The notes under the pieces were generated by a model. The model saw only the letters and a program-made list of their open reading frames with translations, was not told the DNA's origin and searched no databases. The translations under genes and the position numbers were made by a program. From Rubrivivax albus (lineage in GTDB: Bacteria > Pseudomonadota > Gammaproteobacteria > Burkholderiales > Burkholderiaceae_C), in assembly GCF_004016515.1 (NCBI RefSeq), contig NZ_SACT01000001.1:496001-560000 (forward strand): DNA of 64,000 nt, given 5' to 3'. This document shows positions 29,303 to 38,364 of the stretch, piece after piece; position 1 is the first letter of the stretch, and every line of letters starts with the position of its first letter.

Positions 29303-30883
29303 TCACTTCATCCGCGCCCAGCGCAGTTCCAGCGTGTCGTTGGGCCACTGCACCAGGTCCACGTTCGCCGCCATGGCCCAGTTGAGCTTGCGGCGGTACA
29401 GCGGCACGTAGGGCAGGTCCTCGGCGATCATCGTCAGCGCCTGGCCGACCATCGCGCGGCGCTTGGCGAGGTCGGGCTCGACGCGGATGGCGTCGATCAC
29501 GGCGTCGAGCTTCGGGTTGCTGTAGCGGCCGGCGTTGAAGGTGCCCAGGCCGCTGCGGTCGAACGTGCGGAACAGGCCGTTGAGCGAGTTCCAGGCGTCG
29601 GGGCTGGCCGTCCAGCCGAACTCGATGAAGCTGGCACCGGCCTGGCTGAGCTTGGGGAAGAACAGGTTGGGCGCGGCCACGCGCAGCGTGGTGCGGATGC
29701 CCACCTGCGTCAGCATGGCCGCGGCGGCCTGGCACACGGCCTGGCGCCAGGTGACGTTCACGCAATCCAGCGTCACCGCGAAGCCGTCGGGGTACCCGGC
29801 CTCGGCCAGCAGGGCCTTGGCGCGTGCCGGATCGAAGGGCAGGCGGCGGCCCAGCGCCGGGTCGGCGCCGTCCACCAGCGGTGACAGGAAGGTGCCCACC
29901 GGCTCGGCCTGGCCGCGCAGCACCTTGTCGACGATGAGCTCCACGTTCAGCGCATGCCACACGGCCTGGCGCACGCGCCGGTCCTGGAAGGGGTTGCGGC
30001 CCTTGACGTCGCTGAACTCCAGCTCGGGCCGCGCCTGGTCGAAGGTGAAGTACTGCTGGCCGAGTTCCGGCACCGCGGTGACCTTGATCTTCGGCTGGCG
30101 CTTCAGGCGTTCGACGTCCTGGAACGGCGGGTCGAGCACCAGGTCCACCTCGCCGGAGGCCAGCGCAGCCAGGCGGGTGGCGTCGCTCTTGATGACAACG
30201 AAGCGCACCTCGGCCAGGTTGCCGTTGCGGGCGTCGGCCTGGCCCCACCAGCCGTCGTGGCGCTGCAGCACGGTGACCACGTCGGGCTCGTAGCGGGCGA
30301 GCTTGAACGGGCCTGTGCCGTTGGCGTTGCGCACGGCAAACGTTTCCTGCTTGCCGTTGAAGTCCTGCGCTGCCGTGACGCCGTGCTGCTCGCTCCAGGC
30401 GCGGCTCATGATGCTGATGTACTGCAGCTTCTCCGGCAGCACGGCGTCGGGGGTCTCCAGCAGCAGGTCCACGGTCAGCGGGCCCGTCTTCACCGCCTGC
30501 GTCACGCCCTTGAGCTGGAAGGCGCGCTGCGAGGTCTTGCCCAGGGCCCGCGTGATGGAAAACACCACGTCGTCGGCCGTCATCGTGCTGCCGTCGTGGA
30601 AGCGCACACCGGGTCGCAGCTGGAAGCGCCAGCGCTTGGGGTCCATCTGCTGCCACGACGTGGCCAGCGCCGGTTCCAGCTTGAAGGCCGCATCCCGGCC
30701 CACCAGCGACTCGTAGACCTGGTAGGCCACGCGCGTGTGGTACAGCAGGGCCAGCGCGTGCGGGTCCTGGGTCTGCGGGTCGAAGGCGCTGGCGATGCGC
30801 AGTGTCTGGGCGGCGGCGGGCACGGCCAGCGCCAGCGTGGCGGCCAGCGCCGCGAGCCATCGGGTGAGCAGCGTGTGTTTCAT
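29303..30883 (-). CDS. Extracellular solute-binding protein, family 5 (peptide/nickel ABC type)
   Basis: A 526-residue DppA/OppA-like binding protein with a Sec signal peptide ending PAAAQ. Family marks are LRPGVRFHDGSTMTADDVVFSI (~95), NANGTGPFKLARYEPD (~185), and the C-terminal RAMVGQALTMIAEDLPYVPLY. It would deliver peptides or similar ligands to an ABC importer, but no permease or ATPase genes are adjacent. The ATG at 30883 overlaps the stop of the C26 hydrolase as ATGA, so the two are translationally coupled and expressed together; a gamma-glutamyl ligand is possible. Confidence 0.88.
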   Translation of the reverse strand: MKHTLLTRWLAALAATLALAVPAAAQTLRIASAFDPQTQDPHALALLYHTRVAYQVYESLVGRDAAFKLEPALATSWQQMDPKRWRFQLRPGVRFHDGSTMTADDVVFSITRALGKTSQRAFQLKGVTQAVKTGPLTVDLLLETPDAVLPEKLQYISIMSRAWSEQHGVTAAQDFNGKQETFAVRNANGTGPFKLARYEPDVVTVLQRHDGWWGQADARNGNLAEVRFVVIKSDATRLAALASGEVDLVLDPPFQDVERLKRQPKIKVTAVPELGQQYFTFDQARPELEFSDVKGRNPFQDRRVRQAVWHALNVELIVDKVLRGQAEPVGTFLSPLVDGADPALGRRLPFDPARAKALLAEAGYPDGFAVTLDCVNVTWRQAVCQAAAAMLTQVGIRTTLRVAAPNLFFPKLSQAGASFIEFGWTASPDAWNSLNGLFRTFDRSGLGTFNAGRYSNPKLDAVIDAIRVEPDLAKRRAMVGQALTMIAEDLPYVPLYRRKLNWAMAANVDLVQWPNDTLELRWARMK

Positions 30884-31692
30884 CGCGCGTGGCCGTCGCG
30901 CACCTGGCGCGCAGCGTCGAGGAAGTGGTTCAGGATCGGGTGGCCGTCGAGCTGCTCGTCGTGCAGCGCGCCCAGGGCCAGGAACTCCGGGTGCCACTGC
31001 ATGCCGAAGACGTAGCCGGGGCCTGTCCAGCGGATGGCCTCCACCATGCCGTCGGGCGCAAGCGCTTCCACCACCAGCTCGCGGCCCAGGTCCTTCACGC
31101 CCTGGTGGTGGATGGAGTTGATCATCGCCTGCCGCCGGCCCGGGTACAGCCTGGCCAGCGTCGTGCCCTCGACGAGCTCGACTTCATGGAGCTGCCGCTC
31201 GTAGTGCTCGGCATCCACGTGCTTCAGCGCGTCGGGGCGCTGGGTGGGGATGTCCTGGTACAGCGTGCCGCCCAGCGCCACGTTGATCAGCTGGCAGCCG
31301 CGGCAGATGCCCAGCACCGGCTTGCCGGCCTGCATGAAACGCTGCAGCAGTTCCACCTCGTAGCGGTCGCGCACGGCGTCGCCCTGCCACTGGGGCGCGA
31401 TCGGCACCTCGCCGTAGGCCTGCGGGCTGATGTCGTTGCCCCCCTGCAGCACCAGGCCGTCCAGCGCCTCGGCGTAGCCGTGCAGGCTGAGGTCGCTGCG
31501 CTGCACCACGCTGTCGCGGTCCACGGCGGGGATCATCACCGCCAGCACCTTGGGCGACATCAGCCAGTGCGCCACCGACTGCTCCAGGTAGTGCAGCGTG
31601 CGCGTCCAGATGCCACCCATGTCCAGCACCGGCCGGGTGGGGTAGTAGATGCGGGCGGAGATGCCGATGAGCAGCGGGCGGTCGATGGACAT
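30880..31692 (-). CDS. Gamma-glutamyl-gamma-aminobutyrate hydrolase family (peptidase C26)
   Basis: The 270-residue class I glutamine-amidotransferase-like protein has the catalytic Cys in GICRGCQLINVALGG and the His/Glu pair in FGMQWHPEFL, and LVLQGGNDISP for the oxyanion region. PuuD-type enzymes release GABA and glutamate from gamma-glutamyl-GABA. It is the first gene of a two-gene unit with the solute-binding protein (ATGA overlap), so a gamma-glutamyl compound taken up from outside may be its substrate; the ggt at 8242 is not linked. Confidence 0.88.
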   Translation of the reverse strand: MSIDRPLLIGISARIYYPTRPVLDMGGIWTRTLHYLEQSVAHWLMSPKVLAVMIPAVDRDSVVQRSDLSLHGYAEALDGLVLQGGNDISPQAYGEVPIAPQWQGDAVRDRYEVELLQRFMQAGKPVLGICRGCQLINVALGGTLYQDIPTQRPDALKHVDAEHYERQLHEVELVEGTTLARLYPGRRQAMINSIHHQGVKDLGRELVVEALAPDGMVEAIRWTGPGYVFGMQWHPEFLALGALHDEQLDGHPILNHFLDAARQVRDGHAR

Positions 31693-31799
31693 GACGGCGT
31701 GCAGGAAAGGATGCGCGGCGGCGACAGTGTAGTGACGACCGGGTCGGCGACGGGGTACGCGTGCCCTGCAACCCGCCGCCCTGGTCCGGCGGGCCTGCT

Positions 31800-33596
31800 A
31801 TGGTGCAGGCCATGCCGATACCCCCCGCCCTCACCGCGCAGGCGTCGCGCTGGCTCGGCGACTGGGCCGGCGAGGTGGACCGCCGCAGCCTGCGCGACGA
31901 CGGCATGGCGGGCTTCATCGGCGCGCTGATCGTGCTGCCGCAGGGCATCGCCTTTGCGGCACTGGCCGGCCTGCCGCCCACCTGGGGCCTGTACACCAGC
32001 ATCGTGCCCTGCATCGTCGCGGCGCTGATGGGTGCCAGCCGGCTGATGGTCTCCGGGCCCACCAACGCCACCTCGTTGGCGCTGGCGGCCATGCTGGCGC
32101 CGCTGGCGGCGTCCAACCCAGCGTCCTACCTGCAGCTGGCGCTGGTGGCCACCTTCGCGCTGGGCGTGGTGCAGGCGGTGCTGGGCCTGGTCCGGCTGGG
32201 CGTGCTGGCCAACTTCGTCTCGCCGTCGGTGCTGCTGGGCTTCACCACCGGCGCGGCGGTGTTGATCGCCGAGCACGCGCTGCGCGACCTGTCGGTCAGC
32301 GGCGTCGAGGCCGCCGTGGGCGCGATCACGCTGGCGGCCACGCTGGCAGCGCAGCGCTGGGTGCCGGGGCGGCAGCACATGCTGATCGGGCTGGTGACCG
32401 GCGGGCTGGCGGCCTGGCTGATGACCCGCCAGGGCTGGACAGCCGACACGGTGGGGCAGGTGGCGCACGACCTGCCCACGCTGCAGGCACCGTCCATCAC
32501 GCTGACCGACCTGCGCCACGTGGGCGGCGCCGCGCTGGCGCTGGCCGTGGTGTCGCTGGGGCAGACCATGGCCGTGGGCAAGGCCATCGCGGGACGGCGC
32601 GGCGAGCTGTTCGACCCCAACCGCGAGTGCGTGGCCCAGGGCACGTCCAACATCGTCGGTTCGTTCTTCTCCTGCTTCGTGTCCTGCGGCTCGCTGAATC
32701 GTTCGGTGGTCAACGAGCAGGTGGGCGCGCGCACGCCGCTGGCCGGGGCTTTTTCGGCGATCATCGTGGCGGCGCTGATGCTCGTCGGCGGGCCGGTGCT
32801 GCAGTTCATCCCGATGGCCGCCATCGCCGCCACACTGCTGCCGGTGGCCTGGAGCCTGGTGGACCGTCCGCATTGGCGGCGCGTGATCAAGCTCGACCGC
32901 GCCGAGGCCATCATCGCCGCCGGCACGGCCGTGGCCACGGTGCTGGTGTCGCTGCAGGTGGCCATCCTGGGCGGCATGATCGCCGCGCTCATCGTCTACC
33001 TGTACGGCAGCGCACGCCCGGCGTTGCGCACCATGGGCTTTGCGGCGCCGCCGTCGGCCGACCAGGGCCACCACGGCGACCGCCCCTTCGTCGTCATCGA
33101 CGACTCACCCGCCGGCATGCAGCCGGAATGCCCGCAGCTCAAGCTGCTGCGCATGGAGGGCTCGGTCTACTTCGGCGCCGTGGCCCACGTGGGCGACCAC
33201 CTGCACCGCCTGCGTGCCCAGCCCGACCCGCAGAAGCACCTGCTGGTGATGGCCAAGAGCATGAGCGCGATCGACCTCGCCGGGGCCGACCTGTGGGAGG
33301 CCGAGCGCGTGCGCCGGCTGGCGCTGGGCGGCGACCTGTACTTCCACCGTCCGCGACCGCAGGTGCTGGACATATGGCGGCGCAGCGGCTTCCTCGACCG
33401 CCTGGGCAGCGACCACATCTTCGACCGCAAGCCCACGGCGCTGCGCGCCATCGTCGACCGATTGGACCCCGCGATCTGCCGCACGTGCCAGGCGCGCATC
33501 TTCCTCGAATGCGCCAGCCGCCCGGGGCCGGAGCTGGCCCCCGTTCCCGTCACGACCCCTGTCCTGAAAGGAGAGCCCTCATGTCCCTCAGCGTGA
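31800..33596 (+). CDS. SulP-family anion transporter with STAS domain
   Basis: The 598-residue protein has 10-12 membrane segments with the SulP signature region (ALIVLPQGIAFAALAGLPPTWGLYTSIVPCIVAALMGASR, split across ~40-90; GPTNATSLALAAM) and a cytoplasmic STAS domain from ~430 to the end. It probably imports sulfate or another inorganic or dicarboxylate anion. The extreme C terminus has three cysteines (ICRTCQ and FLEC), unusual for the family. ATG 31800 and 31812 are both possible; neither has a clear Shine-Dalgarno. The 3' end overlaps the rhodanese gene by 16 bases. Confidence 0.88.
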   Translation: MVQAMPIPPALTAQASRWLGDWAGEVDRRSLRDDGMAGFIGALIVLPQGIAFAALAGLPPTWGLYTSIVPCIVAALMGASRLMVSGPTNATSLALAAMLAPLAASNPASYLQLALVATFALGVVQAVLGLVRLGVLANFVSPSVLLGFTTGAAVLIAEHALRDLSVSGVEAAVGAITLAATLAAQRWVPGRQHMLIGLVTGGLAAWLMTRQGWTADTVGQVAHDLPTLQAPSITLTDLRHVGGAALALAVVSLGQTMAVGKAIAGRRGELFDPNRECVAQGTSNIVGSFFSCFVSCGSLNRSVVNEQVGARTPLAGAFSAIIVAALMLVGGPVLQFIPMAAIAATLLPVAWSLVDRPHWRRVIKLDRAEAIIAAGTAVATVLVSLQVAILGGMIAALIVYLYGSARPALRTMGFAAPPSADQGHHGDRPFVVIDDSPAGMQPECPQLKLLRMEGSVYFGAVAHVGDHLHRLRAQPDPQKHLLVMAKSMSAIDLAGADLWEAERVRRLALGGDLYFHRPRPQVLDIWRRSGFLDRLGSDHIFDRKPTALRAIVDRLDPAICRTCQARIFLECASRPGPELAPVPVTTPVLKGEPSCPSA

Positions 33597-33976
33597 AACA
33601 GATGCTCGAGGCCGCGCACGCGGCCGTGCCCCGCATCAGTCCTGAAGAAGCGAAGTCGCTGGTCGCCAGCGCCAACGCGCTGATGCTCGACGTGCGCGAT
33701 GCGCCGGAGGTGGAAAAGAGCGGCCGCATCAGCGGCGCCCACCACGTCTCGCGCGGCATGCTCGAGTTCCGCGCCGACCCCGATTCACCGTTCCACGACA
33801 AGGCCTTCCGCCGCGACCGGCCAGTGATCCTGTACTGCGCCTCCGGTGGCCGCTCGGCGCTGGCGGGCAAGGTCCTCAAGGACATGGGCTACGCGCAGGT
33901 CTACAACCTCGGTGCCTTCAAGGACTGGGCCGAGGGCGGCGGCAAGGTCGACCACCCGATCGACCCGGGCATGTGA
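33581..33976 (+). CDS. Single-domain rhodanese
   Basis: A 131-residue rhodanese. The active-site Cys86 lies in YCASGGRSALAG, with LMLDVRDAPEVEKSGRI for the CH2A-type loop. No signal peptide, so it handles sulfane sulfur in the cytoplasm. AAAGGAGAG lies just before the ATG at 33581, inside the end of the SulP gene, so translation is coupled. The MBL-fold gene starts 3 bases after its stop. The pair SulP-rhodanese suggests a sulfur-compound role. Confidence 0.92.
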   Translation: MSLSVKQMLEAAHAAVPRISPEEAKSLVASANALMLDVRDAPEVEKSGRISGAHHVSRGMLEFRADPDSPFHDKAFRRDRPVILYCASGGRSALAGKVLKDMGYAQVYNLGAFKDWAEGGGKVDHPIDPGM

Positions 33977-33979
33977 GCC

Positions 33980-35104
33980 ATGGGGGCGTTCGGCGCACGC
34001 GCCCACGGCGAACGCCTGGCGCGCATGCGTGCGTCCCCACGCTGGGGTGGCGACGGCTTCCGCAACGTGCAGCCGATCGACCCTGGCCTGCGCGACCCGA
34101 CCGCGGCGCGACCGACGCTGAGCGAGTTCCTCTGTGGCGGCCCACGCCGCGCGCCTGATGCACCACTGCCGTCGGTGGACCCGCGTGCCACCTGGGCGCG
34201 TCCGCCCGACAGCGGCCTGCGCGCCACCTGGCTCGGCCATTCCACGGTGCTGATCGAGATCGACGGCGTGCGCGTGCTGACGGACCCGGTGTGGGGGGCA
34301 CGCGCGTCGCCGTTCCGGCTGCTCGGGCCCAGGCGCTTCCAGCCGGTGCCGCTGCGCCTGCGCGAGCTGCCGACGGTGGATGCCGTGCTGGTCTCTCACG
34401 ACCACTACGACCACCTCGACTACCCCACCATCCGCGCGCTGGCCCGCCACAGTGCGGTGCCGTTCGTCACGTCGCTGGGCGTGGGTGCGCACCTGCAGGC
34501 CTGGGGTGTGGCGCCCGAGCGCATCACCGAACTGGACTGGTGGGAAAGCCACCGCCTGCCCGGCACCGGCGTCACCGTCACCGCGGCGCCGTCGCAGCAC
34601 TTCTCGGGTCGCGGGCTCAAGGACCGCAACGCCACGCTGTGGTCGTCCCTGGTGGTGCGTGGCGAGCGCCACGCGGTGTTCTTCAGCGGCGACACCGGGC
34701 TGACGCCCGAGTACGCCAGCATCCGCGAGCGGCTGGGCCCGTTCGACTTGGTGATGCTCGAGGTCGGTGCCTACCACCCCTCCTGGGGCGACATCCACCT
34801 CGGCCCGGCCAACGCACTGAAGGCACATGCGCTGCTCGGCGGTGGCGCCCTGCTGCCGGTGCACTGGGGAACCTTCAGCCTGGCGCTGCACGACTGGGAC
34901 GAACCCGTGGAGACGCTGCTGCGCCTGGCGGACCCGCAGGCCGGTGCGCTGCTGCTGCCGCGGCTGGGCGAGGCCGTGGAACCGGCACAGGCTGAATCAC
35001 CCGAGCCCTGGTGGCGAACGGCGGCGCATGCGACACCGCACGCGGCCGAGTCCGAGGAACTGCCGCCGGCGCGGCTGCGCCAGCTGCCCTGGCCCTTGGA
35101 CTGA
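33980..35104 (+). CDS. NAPE-PLD-like MBL-fold metallohydrolase
   Basis: The 374-residue protein has the metallo-beta-lactamase motif SHDHYDHLD (residues ~138), a leading WLGHSTVLIEIDG, the later FSGDTGLTPEY and VHWGTF with the other metal ligands. The N-terminal MGAFGARAHGERLARMRASP... and GPRRFQP segments are typical of the NAPE-PLD/UlaG-like group, some of which are lipid phosphodiesterases. No signal peptide. It starts 3 bases after the rhodanese and likely shares its transcript; the substrate is not shown by context. Confidence 0.87.
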   Translation: MGAFGARAHGERLARMRASPRWGGDGFRNVQPIDPGLRDPTAARPTLSEFLCGGPRRAPDAPLPSVDPRATWARPPDSGLRATWLGHSTVLIEIDGVRVLTDPVWGARASPFRLLGPRRFQPVPLRLRELPTVDAVLVSHDHYDHLDYPTIRALARHSAVPFVTSLGVGAHLQAWGVAPERITELDWWESHRLPGTGVTVTAAPSQHFSGRGLKDRNATLWSSLVVRGERHAVFFSGDTGLTPEYASIRERLGPFDLVMLEVGAYHPSWGDIHLGPANALKAHALLGGGALLPVHWGTFSLALHDWDEPVETLLRLADPQAGALLLPRLGEAVEPAQAESPEPWWRTAAHATPHAAESEELPPARLRQLPWPLD

Positions 35105-35123
35105 ACCCCGGCGGACTGGCGGC

Positions 35124-35777
35124 TCAATGCCGCCGGTAGTGCACGCGGCTGTTCCAGTCGCCGACCTGCACCGTGTTGAAACCGTCGCCGGTGCGTTCGA
35201 GCTCGAAGATCGCGTCGCCGACGTACAGCCGCCGGTCGTTCACGTAGCCGGTCAGGCGGTGGCCATCGACCTTGGCGCGCACGCGGCCGTCCTTCTCCAC
35301 CGTCATCAGCACCTCCTTGCCTGCGCGGTCGTTGTGGCCGCGGAAGTCGCCGACCATCCAGGACGGGACGTGCGAGGTGTGGCCGCTGCGCCCGTAGTCG
35401 TCGTCGTGCTGGTGGTGCTTGGGTTGCTCGGCGTTGGACAGCGCCGCGCCCAGCAGCGCGATCGCGGCCACCGCCGCCACCGCCTTCGCGCCCTCGTGCT
35501 TGGCGCTGCCGGACCGCGTCTCGACGACGAATTCGGCCGCGCAGCCGTCGTCCACCCAGATCTCGCGGTGGTTGTAGTCCCAGGTCCGGCCTTGCACGCA
35601 GCGGGCTTCGGACAACTGCCGATCCAGGCGAACGTAGCCATGGTCGGGGATGCCGCAGGTGGCGTGGCGAAAGCCGTGGCTCTCGCAGCGCACGCGCTTG
35701 TCGGCCAGGGCTGCACCGGGCAGGGCAAGCGCCGCGGCCAGCACAGAAACGGCCCACTGGGAACGCACTCGAGGCAT
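35124..35777 (-). CDS. DUF3011 domain exported protein
   Basis: The 217-residue protein has a signal peptide (AVSVLAAALALPGAALA) and a DUF3011 domain (~27-90): RVRCESHGFRHATC, VRLDRQLSEARCVQGRTW, IWVDDGCAAEF, with four paired cysteines. It is followed by a hydrophobic helix (AVAAVAAIALLGAAL) that may anchor it, a His/Asp stretch (KHHQHDDDYG), which may bind metal, and a beta-rich C-terminal domain. The ATG at 35777 follows GGAGG by 9 bases; longer frames upstream run antisense to the channel gene. Function unknown. Confidence 0.82.
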   Translation of the reverse strand: MPRVRSQWAVSVLAAALALPGAALADKRVRCESHGFRHATCGIPDHGYVRLDRQLSEARCVQGRTWDYNHREIWVDDGCAAEFVVETRSGSAKHEGAKAVAAVAAIALLGAALSNAEQPKHHQHDDDYGRSGHTSHVPSWMVGDFRGHNDRAGKEVLMTVEKDGRVRAKVDGHRLTGYVNDRRLYVGDAIFELERTGDGFNTVQVGDWNSRVHYRRH

Positions 35778-35886
35778 GTCCGGGATCCTCCGGTTGATGG
35801 AGGCCGGTGACGCTAGCACCGTGCACAGCCGGCGGCAAGCGGCGTCGTGTTTGGGGCGGCCCGCCCGGCTGCCGGAGAATGGCGGC

Positions 35887-36771
35887 ATGCACAGCCCCGC
35901 CGCCCACGACCGGGATGCCGAGCACCTGGGCCGCCCCGTCCAGGGCTGGCGGCTGCGGCTGTACACCGTCATCTTCGAGGCCGACACCCGCGCCGGCCAT
36001 GCCTTCGACCTGACGCTGATCGCGATGATCGTGCTCAGCGTGGCGGTGGTCGTGGCCGACAGCATCGCGTCGGTCCATGCCCGCCACGGTGCGCTGCTCG
36101 GCGTGCTGGAGTGGGGTTTCACCATCGCGTTCACGGTGGAGTACGTGGCCCGCCTGGCCTGCGTTCGCCGCCCGTGGCTCTACGCGCGCAGCGCCTTCGG
36201 CGTCATCGACCTGCTGGCCATCCTGCCGAGCTACCTGGTGTTCTTCTTCCCGGGCGCCAACGCGCTGATCGACGTGCGCGTGCTGCGCCTGCTGCGCATC
36301 TTCCGCCTGCTCAAGCTGGGCCACTACGTGCACGAGTTCCGCGCGCTGGGCATGGCGCTGGCGGCGTCGCGGCGCAAGATCCTGGTCTTCCTGTCGTTCG
36401 TGATGCTGGTCGTGCTGGTGATGGGCACGCTGATGTACGTGGTCGAAGGGCCGGACAACGGCTTCACCAGCATCCCCGTGGGTGTGTATTGGGCGATCAC
36501 GACGATGACCACCGTGGGTTTTGGCGACGTGGTGCCGAAGACCGACCTCGGCCGCGTGATCGCGTCGATGATGATGCTGCTGGGCTGGGGCACGCTGGCC
36601 GTACCCACCGGCATCGTCAGCGCCGAGTTCACCGCCGCCCGCGTCGGCGAGCGGCCCACCACGCGCACCTGCCACGAGTGCCTGAGCGAAGGCCACCTGC
36701 CCACCGCCCGCTACTGCCGCGACTGCGGCGCGCCGCTGCCGGCGTACCGTCGGGACCCCGACATCGTTTGA
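35887..36771 (+). CDS. Voltage-gated potassium channel family protein with C-terminal zinc ribbon
   Basis: A 294-residue six-helix ion transporter. The S4-like segment has spaced Arg residues (DVRVLRLLRIFRLLKL, ~120-137) and the selectivity filter is TTVGFGD (~215). The usual C-terminal domain is replaced by a zinc ribbon: TCHECL and YCRDCGAP (CxxC and CxxC, ~262 and ~282). The family opens on depolarisation and conducts potassium. The C-terminal zinc site could set subunit assembly or gating. The ATG at 35887 fits the start of the channel domain; no distinct Shine-Dalgarno. The thioesterase gene follows after 10 bases. Confidence 0.85.
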   Translation: MHSPAAHDRDAEHLGRPVQGWRLRLYTVIFEADTRAGHAFDLTLIAMIVLSVAVVVADSIASVHARHGALLGVLEWGFTIAFTVEYVARLACVRRPWLYARSAFGVIDLLAILPSYLVFFFPGANALIDVRVLRLLRIFRLLKLGHYVHEFRALGMALAASRRKILVFLSFVMLVVLVMGTLMYVVEGPDNGFTSIPVGVYWAITTMTTVGFGDVVPKTDLGRVIASMMMLLGWGTLAVPTGIVSAEFTAARVGERPTTRTCHECLSEGHLPTARYCRDCGAPLPAYRRDPDIV

Positions 36772-36781
36772 GGAGAACGGC

Positions 36782-37570
36782 TTGGACGCCGCCTATGCCG
36801 CTGCCGAAGAGGGCAGCTACCACGCCAGCGAACTCACCCGCGGCCCCTGGCACCCGGAGCACCAGCACGCCGGGCCGCCATCGGCCCTGGTCTGCCGCGC
36901 CTTCGAGCAGGCCGGCGCCGTGCACGGGCTCACGCACCTGGGCCGGTTCACCGGCAACCTGCTACGGCCGGTGCCGATCGGCGCGCTGACGATCGAGGTC
37001 GCCGAGGACTACGTGGGCCGAAGCGTGGGCCACTTCTCGGCGCGGCTGATCGCTGGTGGCAAGGACGTGGCGCGCTTCACCGCGCTGCTGCAGCGCGAGG
37101 CCGACGTGCCGGTGCCCGACGGCACGCCCGGCCACCCGCTGCCCGAGGCGCCGCGCGCGCCGGCCGACTGCCCGCCGGTGACCATGCCCTTCGCCGGTCG
37201 GCTGCGCGGCTATGGCGACCTGGTGGAGAACCGGGTCGCCGAGGGCCGCTTCTTCCAGGGGCCGTGCAGCATCTGGTTCCGCCTGCGTCACGCGCTGGTG
37301 GCCGGCGAGGCACCCAGCCCCTACCAGCGTGCGCTGGTGGCGGCCGACTCCGGCAACGGCATCAGCGCGTGCCTGGACTTCGCACGCTACAGCTTCGTCA
37401 ACGGCGACCTCACCGTGAACCTGCTGCGCCGCCCGGTGGGCGAGTGGATCTGTCTGCAGGCACGCACGGCGCTGGCCGGCAACGGCTGCGGGCTGGCGGA
37501 GTCGGCGCTGTACGACGAGGCCGGGCTGATCGGCCGCGCCACGCAGAGCCTGACGGTGCGGCCGCGCTGA
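36782..37570 (+). CDS. Acyl-CoA thioesterase-like (TesB-type hot-dog) protein
   Basis: The 262-residue protein has two hot-dog-like halves: N-terminal HAGPPSALVCRAFEQAG with RFTGNLLRPVPIGALTIEVA and a C-terminal half with LVAADSGNGISACLDFARYSFVNGDLTVNLLR and AESALYDEAGLIGRATQSL. This double hot-dog layout is that of TesB-like thioesterases, which hydrolyse acyl-CoA. The start is a TTG at 36782, 6 bases after AGGAG that overlaps the stop of the channel gene; no in-frame ATG is better. Substrate unknown. Confidence 0.78.
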   Translation: MDAAYAAAEEGSYHASELTRGPWHPEHQHAGPPSALVCRAFEQAGAVHGLTHLGRFTGNLLRPVPIGALTIEVAEDYVGRSVGHFSARLIAGGKDVARFTALLQREADVPVPDGTPGHPLPEAPRAPADCPPVTMPFAGRLRGYGDLVENRVAEGRFFQGPCSIWFRLRHALVAGEAPSPYQRALVAADSGNGISACLDFARYSFVNGDLTVNLLRRPVGEWICLQARTALAGNGCGLAESALYDEAGLIGRATQSLTVRPR

Positions 37571-37577
37571 CGCGGAC

Positions 37578-38360
37578 TCAGCGCCGTCGCCGCCACCAGC
37601 CCAGGCCGGCACTCGTGCCGGCTGCGGGGCGGTACTCGCAGCCGATCCAGCCCTGCCAGCCGGTGGCGTCGATGACGTCGAACAGGTGCCCGTGGGCCAG
37701 TTCGCCCTGGTCGGGTTCGTGGCGGTCGGGCACGCCGGCGATCTGCAGGTGGCCCACGCGGCCCGTGGGCAGGTACTGGCGCAGCTTGGTGGTCACGTCG
37801 CCTTCGACGATCTGGCAGTGGTACAGGTCCATCTGCACCTTCAGGTTGGGCGCGCCCACCGCCTCGACGATCCGGTGCGCCTCGTCCTGCCGGTTCAGGA
37901 AGTAGCCGGGGATGTCCCGCGTGTTGATGGGCTCGATGAGCACGTCACGGCCGGCCGACGCCGCCTCTGCCGCAGCCCACGACAGGTTGGCCAGGTAGAT
38001 GTCCTTCAGCCGTGCACGGTCGGTGCCCGAGGGGGCCAGCCCCGCCATCAGGTGAACGCGCGGGCAGTCCAGTGCCATGGCCGTATCCAGGGCCTGATGC
38101 AACCCGCGCCGGAACTCGCCTTGACGCCCCGGCAGGCAGGCCAGGCCGCGTTCGCCGGCGTCCCAGTCGCCGGGCGGCGCATTGAACAGCACCTGCTGCA
38201 GACCATGGTCGCGCAGGCGGGTGGCCAGTTCCGCCGCTGGCCAGGCATAGGGGAACAGGTACTCGACGGCCTCGAAGCCGTCCGCGGCGGCGGCCGCGAA
38301 GCGGTCGAGGAAGCCGTGCTCGGTATAGAGCATCGAGAGGTTGGCGGCAAAGCGGGGCAT
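37578..38360 (-). CDS. otnI: 2-oxo-tetronate isomerase (hydroxypyruvate isomerase family)
   Basis: A 260-residue TIM-barrel isomerase of the Hyi/OtnI group. It begins [13 protein letters not shown], has YLFPY and [16 protein letters not shown], the metal-ligand stretches [14 protein letters not shown] and [13 protein letters not shown] and ends with [11 protein letters not shown]. In the tetronate pathway OtnI turns 2-oxo-tetronate into 3-oxo-tetronate. It is the last gene of a tight operon with otnC (4-base gap), a Bug receptor, otnK and ltnD, which makes OtnI more likely than free hydroxypyruvate isomerase. Confidence 0.88.
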   Translation of the reverse strand: MPRFAANLSMLYTEHGFLDRFAAAAADGFEAVEYLFPYAWPAAELATRLRDHGLQQVLFNAPPGDWDAGERGLACLPGRQGEFRRGLHQALDTAMALDCPRVHLMAGLAPSGTDRARLKDIYLANLSWAAAEAASAGRDVLIEPINTRDIPGYFLNRQDEAHRIVEAVGAPNLKVQMDLYHCQIVEGDVTTKLRQYLPTGRVGHLQIAGVPDRHEPDQGELAHGHLFDVIDATGWQGWIGCEYRPAAGTSAGLGWWRRRR

Positions 38361-38364
38361 GGGT

